Origin: Balneolales bacterium
Lineage (GTDB): Bacteria > Bacteroidota > Rhodothermia > Balneolales > Natronogracilivirgulaceae
Assembly (NCBI GenBank): GCA_007131625.1
Contig: SLQC01000224.1
Span: forward strand, 1 to 24,500
Length of the DNA stretch: 24,500 nucleotides
Reading direction: 5' to 3'
Shown here: piece by piece, positions 7,956 through 15,095 of the stretch
Layout of the letters: each line of letters opens with the position of its first letter
Numbering within the stretch: position 1 is the stretch's first letter
Translations under genes and position numbers: made by a program
Notes under the pieces: model-generated
Told to the model about the DNA's origin: nothing
Seen by the model: the letters and a program-made list of their open reading frames with translations, nothing else
The model's database searches: none

Positions 7956-8839
7956 TGTCTGAAACCCAAGACATCACCTGGATTTCCCGCTCCTATGCCA
8001 AGATCAACCTCGGCCTGCAGGTTTTGCGGCGACTTCCAAACGGCTATCATGAAATTGCCACCGGTTTCTGTTTCATTAACTGGAGCGACCGGTTTGAGTT
8101 GAACAAAGCATCAGAATACCGGCTGGAATTATCCGACGACCTGATTCCTGCCGATCACAACAATCTGATCACCAGAGCGGTCAGGATCCTGAAGCGTTAT
8201 GTGACAATTGACGATGCCTGGTCCGTTAATGTCGACAAATTAATCCCTTTCGGTGCCGGCCTCGGAGGTGGAAGCAGCAATGCCGCCACCATATTACGCA
8301 TGATGAGCAAAGCGAATAATCTCGACATAACACCCGGCGACCTCAGCCAACTTGCAGCAGGACTTGGAGCGGATATCCCTGTCTTTCTGCATGGAAAACC
8401 GGGGATCGGCTCCGGTATAGGCTCCGACATTACATTTTGTGACATCCAGCCCGACGCCTGGATCGTCACCGTCTTTCCCGATATACACGTCTCGACGGCC
8501 GAAGCTTACGATAACTGTATCCCGGTGGGTGATCCTGATTTTCCTTTGGAACGCATTCTGTTACAGGTTCCACTCGAAGAGTGGCGCTATCTGATGACCA
8601 ACGATTTGGATCCGTGGGTTATTCATCAACATCCGCGAATCGGCGACATCCGGGATCAATTTTATGAACTCGGTGCCACCTATGCTGCCATGAGCGGAAG
8701 CGGCTCTTCGGTTTTCGGTATTTTTGAGCAGGAGTTTGTTGCGGTTGAAGCCTACAATCAACTGATAGACTGGAATCTACATACCAATATCACTCCACCC
8801 TCCTTTGTCCCCGATAATGGAATCTACCGTAATTCCTGA
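7955..8839 (+). CDS. ispE: 4-diphosphocytidyl-2-C-methyl-D-erythritol kinase
   Basis: This GHMP-family kinase phosphorylates CDP-methylerythritol in the cytoplasmic MEP (non-mevalonate) isoprenoid pathway. At 294 residues it has normal length. Motif 1 is SYAKINLGLQVL (13-24), with K16 as the likely catalytic lysine, followed by RLPNGYHE. The glycine-rich ATP loop is PFGAGLGGGSSNAA (98-111). GADIPVFL (138-145) contributes the likely catalytic D140, and AMSGSGSSVFG near the C-terminus is GHMP motif 3. Its ATG overlaps the cca stop by one base. Coupling of ispE to a tRNA-processing gene is presumably a shared-promoter arrangement rather than a functional link. Confidence 0.96.
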   Translation: MSETQDITWISRSYAKINLGLQVLRRLPNGYHEIATGFCFINWSDRFELNKASEYRLELSDDLIPADHNNLITRAVRILKRYVTIDDAWSVNVDKLIPFGAGLGGGSSNAATILRMMSKANNLDITPGDLSQLAAGLGADIPVFLHGKPGIGSGIGSDITFCDIQPDAWIVTVFPDIHVSTAEAYDNCIPVGDPDFPLERILLQVPLEEWRYLMTNDLDPWVIHQHPRIGDIRDQFYELGATYAAMSGSGSSVFGIFEQEFVAVEAYNQLIDWNLHTNITPPSFVPDNGIYRNS

Positions 8840-8987
8840 TTTTGTATTATCTTTCTGTATTGTAACGGTGTGAGGAACACGTCTTCGCTAATTACAAAAA
8901 CTTACTTTGTCATACCGACCCTTCTTTCACTTTCGTGAATTTATACTGTGATTTACAGCTTCAAATACTTTACCAAATATATTGACT
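8840..8987. other. Gap upstream of glgP with two small dyads
   Basis: This stretch of 148 bases probably carries the glgP promoter, but no -35/-10 pair is convincing. Two short perfect inverted repeats lie close together: TTCAC-N4-GTGAA (8926-8939) and CTGT-N5-ACAG (8946-8958). They could be operator half-sites, but repeats this short occur often by chance. No coding sequence or terminator is evident. Confidence 0.25.
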
Positions 8988-11516
8988 ATGATCAAATTGA
9001 ACGATGACATAAGTAAAGCGATGGACACCGAGTCCATCAAGCTCGATATTCAGTGCCACCTACGCTTCACCCTTGCCAAATCAAAATATTCCACTACACA
9101 ATGGGACAAATTTCGCAGTGTTGCACTGACAGCACTGGACAGGCTTCATGACCGGTGGATCGATACCCAGGAACACTATTATGATGTTGATGCCAAGCGG
9201 GTTTATTACATCTCCATGGAATATTTGATCGGACGTCTACTCGATAACGTGCTGGTGAATCTGGATATACTCGACCAAGTAAAAGAGGCTCTATCGGAGT
9301 TGGGTTTGGATTATGACAATATCAAGGAGAATGAATTTGATGCCGGACTCGGCAACGGGGGTCTCGGACGTCTTGCCGCCTGTTTTCTCGACTCCATGGC
9401 GACACTTGGTGTTCCGGGGTACGGCTACGGCATCCGGTACGAATACGGTATTTTTCAGCAGCAGATCAAGAATGGGTTCCAGATGGAAAACCCCGATATG
9501 TGGCTTCAGTTCGGAAATCCCTGGGATATTGTCCGGCCGAAAATTCTCTACCCGGTAAATTTTTATGGTGAATCGGTTCCCTACACCGATTCCGACGGAC
9601 AACTTCGCTTCAAATGGGCAAACACGCAGAAGGTCAATGCACTTGCATACGACACACCAATTCCCGGCTACAAGAACTACACTGTAAACCACTTAAGACT
9701 TTGGAAAGCAAGCTCTTCCAAAGGAATCGACCTTCACTCATTCAGCCAGGGAGAGTACATTAACGCCATTCGTGATGCGCAAATGCAGGAAAACCTCACC
9801 CGGGTGCTCTATCCCAACGACAAGGTCTTTGTAGGCCAGGAACTGCGACTCAAGCAGGAGTATTTTCTCGTCTCTGCCACGCTTCAGGATATCTTACGCC
9901 GATTTAAAAAGATCTATAATGACTGGCGCAAATTTCCGGACAAAGTGGCCATACAGTGCAACGACACCCATCCCAATTTGGCCATCCCGGAATTGATGCG
10001 TGTGCTTCTTGACAACGAAGGACTCAATTGGGAAATGGCGTGGGACATCACCCGCCGTTCCATAAACTACACCAATCATACAGTCTTGCCGGAAGCCCTG
10101 GAAACCTGGCCTGTACCGCTGATGCGTAACCTGTTACCACGACATCTTCAGATTATCTACGAAATCAACAAACGGTTTCTGAACAAAGTGCGGGAAACCT
10201 TCGGCAACGATGTGGCCAGAGTTCGCCGGATGTCGATTATCAGTGAAGGCGAAAAACCATCCGTTCAGATGGCCATGCTCGGTATCGTTGGATCCAAAAA
10301 AGTAAATGGGGTCTCCCGGCTTCACACCGAGTTAATCAAAAAAACCATCTTTAAAGATTTCTATGAGCTATATCCTGACAAATTTGTGAATATGACTAAC
10401 GGGATCACACCCCGGCGCTGGCTTAAACAGTGCAACCCTGGTCTATCCAAATTGATTTCATCACATATTGGCGATGGCTGGGTCACCGATCTCAACCAGC
10501 TCAGGAAGATCGACGACAAAGCCAACGACAAGAAATTCCGTGAGAAGTTTGCTGAAATAAAACGGAACAACAAATTGGCTCTCATTCGTCATATAGAATC
10601 GCGCTATAGCATGACGTTGAATCCGGACTCCATATTTGACATCCAGATCAAGCGGATTCATGAATACAAACGTCAGATTATGGTGGCTCTACATGTCGTT
10701 ATGCTTTATAATCGAATCAAAGCCAATCCTGATGCGGAATTTGTTCCGCGTACCGTTCTTTTTGGTGGAAAAGCGGCACCTGGCTATGCGATGGCCAAAC
10801 TGCATATAAAGCTGATCAATTCCATTGCCGAGAAAATTAATAATGACCCGGATACCCGCGATAAACTTACCTGCCTGTTCCTGGAAAACTATACTGTCTC
10901 ACTTGCGGAGCGTCTCATCCCTGCCGCCGATCTGTCCGAGCAAACCTCTACCGCCGGAATGGAGGCGTCTGGTACCGGTAACATGAAGTTCGCTCTGAAT
11001 GGAGCACTCACAATCGGAACCCTTGATGGAGCCAATATCGAAATCCGTGAAGAGGTTGGGAAAGAGAACATCTTTATTTTTGGACTCAATGATAAAGAGG
11101 TAGAGCTGAAGCGTCGGGAAGGGTATAATCCTCGTGATTATTACGACAGCTATCCCGAATTGCAGCAGGTATTGAACCAGGTCAGAGACGGATACTTCGA
11201 ACCGGAAAGCCCGGAACTTTTTCATCCGATAATCCGCGCACTGCTTGATGAAGGTGATTATTTCATGGTCCTGGCTGACTTTAAATCCTACGCTGAACAG
11301 CAGTTGGAGGTGGAAAAGCTGTACAAAAACCAGGAAGAGTGGATCCGGAAAGCTATTCACAATGTCGCTCGTATCGGTAAATTTTCATCAGACCGAACTA
11401 TTAACGAGTATTGCGAACATATCTGGGAATGCGAAAAAATTTCCCCGGCCAAGAAAACCAACTCGAACACAGCCTTAGAAAAACAAAAGCAGACGAAAGT
11501 AAAATCGTCGAAATAA
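8988..11516 (+). CDS. glgP: Glycogen / alpha-glucan phosphorylase
   Basis: This enzyme releases glucose-1-phosphate from the ends of glycogen or maltodextrin, using pyridoxal phosphate. Length is 842 residues from the chosen ATG. A TTG two codons upstream (8982) is possible but unneeded. The N-terminal half shows YYISMEYLIGR and the substrate-site stretch AGLGNGGLGRLAACFLDSMA, followed by GYGYGIRYEYGIFQQ. The pyridoxal-phosphate lysine is K667 within EASGTGNMKFALNG, and TIGTLDGANIEI follows directly, as in the GT35 family. The protein ends with a lysine-rich tail of about 20 residues beyond the usual family end. No Shine-Dalgarno is visible. It is a separate unit after ispE and converges on tonB with only 18 bases between the stops. 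Together with glgB at the left edge it would degrade and rebuild glycogen. Confidence 0.97.
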   Translation: MIKLNDDISKAMDTESIKLDIQCHLRFTLAKSKYSTTQWDKFRSVALTALDRLHDRWIDTQEHYYDVDAKRVYYISMEYLIGRLLDNVLVNLDILDQVKEALSELGLDYDNIKENEFDAGLGNGGLGRLAACFLDSMATLGVPGYGYGIRYEYGIFQQQIKNGFQMENPDMWLQFGNPWDIVRPKILYPVNFYGESVPYTDSDGQLRFKWANTQKVNALAYDTPIPGYKNYTVNHLRLWKASSSKGIDLHSFSQGEYINAIRDAQMQENLTRVLYPNDKVFVGQELRLKQEYFLVSATLQDILRRFKKIYNDWRKFPDKVAIQCNDTHPNLAIPELMRVLLDNEGLNWEMAWDITRRSINYTNHTVLPEALETWPVPLMRNLLPRHLQIIYEINKRFLNKVRETFGNDVARVRRMSIISEGEKPSVQMAMLGIVGSKKVNGVSRLHTELIKKTIFKDFYELYPDKFVNMTNGITPRRWLKQCNPGLSKLISSHIGDGWVTDLNQLRKIDDKANDKKFREKFAEIKRNNKLALIRHIESRYSMTLNPDSIFDIQIKRIHEYKRQIMVALHVVMLYNRIKANPDAEFVPRTVLFGGKAAPGYAMAKLHIKLINSIAEKINNDPDTRDKLTCLFLENYTVSLAERLIPAADLSEQTSTAGMEASGTGNMKFALNGALTIGTLDGANIEIREEVGKENIFIFGLNDKEVELKRREGYNPRDYYDSYPELQQVLNQVRDGYFEPESPELFHPIIRALLDEGDYFMVLADFKSYAEQQLEVEKLYKNQEEWIRKAIHNVARIGKFSSDRTINEYCEHIWECEKISPAKKTNSNTALEKQKQTKVKSSK

Positions 11517-11534
11517 TCCGATTCTGCTTATCAA

Positions 11535-12350
11535 TTATTCAAGTATAAACCGGAAAGTAATCGTACCGAACTGGGATTCCTGCGGCACATTGGAGGGGAG
11601 TCGTGAAAACCTCCAGGTTCTGAGCGTGCGAAGAACTTCTCGCTCCAGTTCCGGATGGGCTTTAATGATGGGTTGAAGACGAGCTACCGTGCCATCAGGC
11701 CGTACTTCAAAACGAACCGAGATCACAGCTTCGGTTTGGGATACGTAATTGGGAAGCGGTTGCACGACGGGAGCGCGGTTGAAATCTCCTTCCCACTCAA
11801 GCTGAAATGGTGCAGATCGAATCGGGTCGACTCCGGTTCCCTGATCCGCATCCACACGTCCACGAATGCCACGGATATCACCGGCCTCTTCTTCTCCTGC
11901 CTGCTCCACTTCGTCCTGCTGGGCAGCAGGCGGCGAGGAGGGTTCTTCAATTTCTTCGGTCTGATCCGCCAGTTCGGTTGGATCTATCTTGTCGGTATCC
12001 GGTGTTGTGACCACTTCGGAGTCAATTTCCTGCTCCTGGTCCGGAAGATCCACATCCCGGGACGGCTCTTCCTGGACAGGTTCGGGCTGCGGCTCTTCTG
12101 CAGGCTCCGGTTGCGGCTCTTCGATTACGGCTTCTACCGGATCAAGACGAGTTTCCGGTTGGGCCTCTTCTACCCGGGAAAACTCGGCCAGTGTGCCGTC
12201 CTGAAATTCACCGAGTGTAATTTCAATAAAGGCCATCCGATCCATAGCCCGCGGCTGAGTTACCATAAACCAGGCAAACACCAGCAACACCAGATGCATA
12301 GCAGCTGTTATGGATAGTCCAAATCGTTCTTCCCTGGTTAAAGTACGCAT
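11535..12350 (-). CDS. tonB: TonB-type energy transducer with acidic proline-rich linker
   Basis: This 271-residue protein has one inner-membrane helix (about residues 13-31, after TREERFGLS) and a periplasmic linker. It ends in a TonB C-terminal domain (about 185-271), including VISVRFEVRPDGTVARLQPI and LRTLRTWRFSR. TonB proteins carry proton-motive energy from ExbB/ExbD to outer-membrane receptors. The linker (about 60-160) is very rich in Glu, Gln and Pro, with near-repeats of EEPQPEP. Classical TonB linkers have Pro-Lys repeats, so this one carries the opposite charge. It is last in a cluster with exbD (5-base gap) and exbB. The family of TonB-like proteins also includes TolA-like transducers, so the exact partner receptor is open. 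Confidence 0.88.
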   Translation of the reverse strand: MRTLTREERFGLSITAAMHLVLLVFAWFMVTQPRAMDRMAFIEITLGEFQDGTLAEFSRVEEAQPETRLDPVEAVIEEPQPEPAEEPQPEPVQEEPSRDVDLPDQEQEIDSEVVTTPDTDKIDPTELADQTEEIEEPSSPPAAQQDEVEQAGEEEAGDIRGIRGRVDADQGTGVDPIRSAPFQLEWEGDFNRAPVVQPLPNYVSQTEAVISVRFEVRPDGTVARLQPIIKAHPELEREVLRTLRTWRFSRLPSNVPQESQFGTITFRFILE

Positions 12351-12355
12351 AACTG

Positions 12356-12766
12356 TTAGCGACTCGCGCGTTCCGTGGCCATCATCATACTCAGATTCAA
12401 GGCCTTTCCTATATTCATAACGTGGACGGCATCATCGATTATTGCGTTTCTGTCTGCCCGCACCACCAGCATCGCCTGCGGATGCTGTTGGTGTTGTTCC
12501 CGAATGGACGATGCAACATTTACCCTTGTAACCGGATTTCCCATGACATAAAAACTACCGTCATTTGTAATAGTCACATTGATAAAATGCTGTTCGGTTA
12601 CAGCAGCAGTTTCCGCCCTTGGTATATCCACCCGAATGCCGAAATTGGTGACAAAGGAGGAGGTCAATAGAAAGAAAATCAGCAGCAGTAATACGATATC
12701 GGTCAGTGACGACGCCGCAAACAGCGCCATCGGTTTTTTTATTTCACTTTCGGTCCGGAAGTCCAT
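12356..12766 (-). CDS. exbD: ExbD/TolR biopolymer transport protein
   Basis: This 136-residue protein forms the proton-channel motor with ExbB. It has a short cytoplasmic N-terminus, one helix (about residues 20-37) and a periplasmic ExbD domain. The helix contains D23 (SSLTDIVLLLLIFFLLTSSF), the conserved aspartate that carries protons. The periplasmic part shows VDIPRAETA and the usual fold segments VTITNDGSFYV and VVRADRNA. It starts two bases after the exbB stop, which implies coupled translation. The sequence alone cannot separate ExbD from TolR; the adjacent TonB-type gene favours ExbD. Confidence 0.92.
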   Translation of the reverse strand: MDFRTESEIKKPMALFAASSLTDIVLLLLIFFLLTSSFVTNFGIRVDIPRAETAAVTEQHFINVTITNDGSFYVMGNPVTRVNVASSIREQHQQHPQAMLVVRADRNAIIDDAVHVMNIGKALNLSMMMATERASR

Positions 12767-12768
12767 TG

Positions 12769-13497
12769 TTATACCATCTGTTGTTTTTTTGTTGCAGGTT
12801 TCTGCAGAAGCTCGATAAACTCGGTGGACGAATCCTCCAGATCAAAGATTGTCCGGTTCATGCGACCCAGCAGATAGTTATAAAATCCATAGGCAATAAT
12901 TCCCACGGCCAGTCCCGAAGCGGTCGTGATCAACGCTTCCCAAATACCTCCAGCCAGTACACTGGGATTGACATTTCCTTCCAGAGTCTGTATTTGCTGG
13001 AACGCTTGAATCATACCGGTGACTGTTCCAAGAAAACCGAGTAGAGGTGCGACCCCGGCAATGGTTGCCAGCCAATCCATTTTTTTCTCCAGAAGGTGCA
13101 CTTCACGTTTACCGGCGTTTTTTATGGCATCATCAATGTCGTGAATCGGCCGTCCAAGGCGCTTTATTCCCTGTTTCATGATCCGTGCAAACGGTTTGTC
13201 TATCTCATCACAATAACGCTGCGCCCTGATCATGTCGCCACTTTTGAGAATATCTTCAAGCCTTTCCAAAAACCCTTGATTGTCCATCCGGGAGTTTGAC
13301 AAAACCCGCCACCGTTCTGCGATGACATAAATGGCCAGGAGAGAAAGCAGTGTGATAGGAATCATCACAAACCCGCCATCCATTAACATTTGTAACAAGG
13401 AAATGCGATCCGGATCAGCCACTACAGGCTGAAGGGTATCTTCTACAGCTTCGTTTTGAAGCAAAATAGCCGATATAAATAAAATAGCCGATGTCAT
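12769..13497 (-). CDS. exbB: ExbB/TolQ/MotA-family proton channel protein
   Basis: This 242-residue inner-membrane protein is the pore-forming motor subunit. Helices lie at about residues 42-62, 139-160 and 187-208. The region between holds the family pattern MDWLATIAGVAPLLGFLGTV (140-159) followed by TGMIQAFQ, and LAGGIWEALITTASGL (181-196). The cytoplasmic loop (about 63-138) is of normal length for ExbB. A hydrophobic N-terminal stretch before the first family helix could be an extra segment. It lies 35 bases downstream of the SPOR-domain gene, with no visible terminator between, so it probably shares that transcript. Confidence 0.92.
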   Translation of the reverse strand: MTSAILFISAILLQNEAVEDTLQPVVADPDRISLLQMLMDGGFVMIPITLLSLLAIYVIAERWRVLSNSRMDNQGFLERLEDILKSGDMIRAQRYCDEIDKPFARIMKQGIKRLGRPIHDIDDAIKNAGKREVHLLEKKMDWLATIAGVAPLLGFLGTVTGMIQAFQQIQTLEGNVNPSVLAGGIWEALITTASGLAVGIIAYGFYNYLLGRMNRTIFDLEDSSTEFIELLQKPATKKQQMV

Positions 13498-13532
13498 GTA
13501 ATGCCCTATTAATTTGTGAATTATTGTAACTG

Positions 13533-14888
13533 TTAACGTATTCTTATGATGAAGTTATTACTTCGATAAGGCTCCGGGAGTTCGGGGATAGCCTGCTCTG
13601 CATCTGATACCGATTCAAATTGTCCTACACCCACCCGCCATGTTGTACTGCCGTTCGGATGACGCACTTGCCAAATGGTAGTTTTGTATCCCTTTTCTAC
13701 AAATCCCGCTTTTTCAATTCGCGCCCGGTTTTCATTAACGATGGAGTGGAGAACAATGGTAAATGAACCATGCAGCACTTCATCTTCCGGTCCCATAAGT
13801 CCAAACGGAGAGTCCTCCTCTTCTGTTGTCTCACTTAACTCTTGAGCCATCACCCCATCATCCTGTGCCACTGCCTCCTCTTCCGGTATTGTAGCATCTT
13901 CTTCCAGGGATGGTGTAACAACCGTTTCATCAACGGTAGACGGTACCCTGAAGTGGCCCAGAATCTGTGATTCAAAATGGAAAAAGAACATCACCGCAAG
14001 AATCAGTGCCGCTGCAATCGGCAACATCCAAATTATTGATTGGAAATCCTTGCCCCTGGATACAGACTTTTTCTTCGCCGATTTTCTTTTCGTCACCTCA
14101 GCTGCCGATGACTCAGCTTTTGCCATACCTACGGTTTCGGGGACTTTTTCTTTGTCTTTAGATACCGGAGCAGACATCTGCACTTTCCCCGACTTATCCA
14201 GAGTCCTCGATGCCGGACTGAGAACTTTACCGGTTGTCTTGTCAACAGGACTGGCTTGTGTCGCCTTGTCTATTTTCGATTCGGCTAATATTTTCTCTTC
14301 TTTCTCAACGTTATCCTCTGCGGCCTCTTCTTCCGATTTTATATCGTCAGATCCTTCTATTGCTTCCGAAGCCTCTTTCTCAGTTGTATCCTGACTTATT
14401 TCATCCTCTTCTCCCTCTGCAAACGGATCGAACGAATCATCCGGATCGAAAGGATCATCCGGGCCTGCTTCCGGATCCGTCCCGACCGGCTCTGTTTCAT
14501 CACCCGGTACCTGATCATCTTCACGCTCCAGTTTCCCAGCCGACTCCTGGTCAAACGACGACATACTCGTCACTTTAACTTCTTTACCAACATCAGTCCC
14601 GCTTTCCTGCTCGATTTTACGGTTGTATGCAGGTAGAATTTCGATGGGATTCATTCCCGCGTACTTATAATTGACCTCGATGGCGAGTTTCTCTTCCGGC
14701 TTGAACTCCAGTTTTCCATCATCTGCTAAAACAAACGTTCCGAGCCCATCTGCATGATAATTTCCTTTCTGCTCCACTTCTTTCCTGATCGCTAACACCC
14801 ATTCGGCAAGCAGCTCTTCCGCTTTCACTTTCTTGATGTTCAGCGCATTCGCAAGCAACGAAATAATGTCATCGTGTAACAGTTTCAT
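13533..14888 (-). CDS. HU-like domain + membrane helix + SPOR domain protein
   Basis: Four regions are visible in 451 residues. Residues 1-85 resemble an HU/CCDC81-type domain (GLGTFVLADDGKLEF, VNYKYAGMNPIEILPAYN). A long Glu/Asp-rich linker follows (about 90-265), then a basic patch (KRKSAKKKSVSRGK) just before a single membrane helix (about 285-303). The C-terminal 75 residues look like a SPOR domain, which binds glycan strands lacking stem peptides at division sites. The topology implies a cytoplasmic HU-like head and a periplasmic SPOR domain. In Bacteroidota this architecture usually carries two tandem HU-like domains; here the first seems to be a separate gene (14896-15090). I start at ATG 14888; a TTG at 14912 overlaps the upstream stop and is less likely. 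DNA binding is inferred only. Sits between the small HU-like gene and exbB. Confidence 0.8.
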   Translation of the reverse strand: MKLLHDDIISLLANALNIKKVKAEELLAEWVLAIRKEVEQKGNYHADGLGTFVLADDGKLEFKPEEKLAIEVNYKYAGMNPIEILPAYNRKIEQESGTDVGKEVKVTSMSSFDQESAGKLEREDDQVPGDETEPVGTDPEAGPDDPFDPDDSFDPFAEGEEDEISQDTTEKEASEAIEGSDDIKSEEEAAEDNVEKEEKILAESKIDKATQASPVDKTTGKVLSPASRTLDKSGKVQMSAPVSKDKEKVPETVGMAKAESSAAEVTKRKSAKKKSVSRGKDFQSIIWMLPIAAALILAVMFFFHFESQILGHFRVPSTVDETVVTPSLEEDATIPEEEAVAQDDGVMAQELSETTEEEDSPFGLMGPEDEVLHGSFTIVLHSIVNENRARIEKAGFVEKGYKTTIWQVRHPNGSTTWRVGVGQFESVSDAEQAIPELPEPYRSNNFIIRIR

Positions 14889-14895
14889 ACCTGTC

Positions 14896-15090
14896 TCAGT
14901 TATCCGGATCAAAAAATATTGTATCGGAGGGAGGAGCTAAAAGAACCCGACCGTCATTTTCCTGCCTGTGATCCTGCTTATGATGTTGTACTGAAAAAGA
15001 CCCAAGACCTTTCACGTATATTTCGCGATGTAACTTGAGCGATTCGGAAATGACAGCCGTTACCTCCTGCTCTGTATTCTTGTCTATCAT
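14896..15090 (-). CDS. Small HU-like (HU-CCDC81-type) domain protein, 64 residues
   Basis: The product MIDKNTEQEV...FFDPDN shows the compressed pattern of one HU/IHF-like domain: a short helix (VTAVISESLKLH), a strand with GLGSFSVQ (residues 30-37), and APPSDTIFFDPDN at the end. That end resembles the PP-x-x-x-I-x-F segment of the first HU-CCDC81 domain of Bacteroidota. It lacks the beta-arm and C-terminal helix expected of a full HU, so it may need a partner domain. The ATG at 15090 lies 5 bases after the barrel gene's stop, and its TGA lies 7 bases before the SPOR gene's ATG. A longer in-frame extension upstream would overlap the barrel gene and adds no conserved sequence. Family assignment is by eye. 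Confidence 0.6.
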   Translation of the reverse strand: MIDKNTEQEVTAVISESLKLHREIYVKGLGSFSVQHHKQDHRQENDGRVLLAPPSDTIFFDPDN

Positions 15091-15095
15091 AATAA

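Noticed and set aside
10899..11360. Open frame of 153 codons on the minus strand inside glgP
   Set aside because: It is antisense to the conserved pyridoxal-phosphate region and matches no family.
11655..12317. Open frame of 220 codons on the plus strand opposite tonB
   Set aside because: It reads the complement of the Glu/Pro-rich linker and gives a low-complexity product; the minus-strand TonB is well supported.
13510..13523. AT-only palindrome TAATT-N4-AATTA between the SPOR gene and exbB
   Set aside because: It is too short and of too low complexity to be told from chance.
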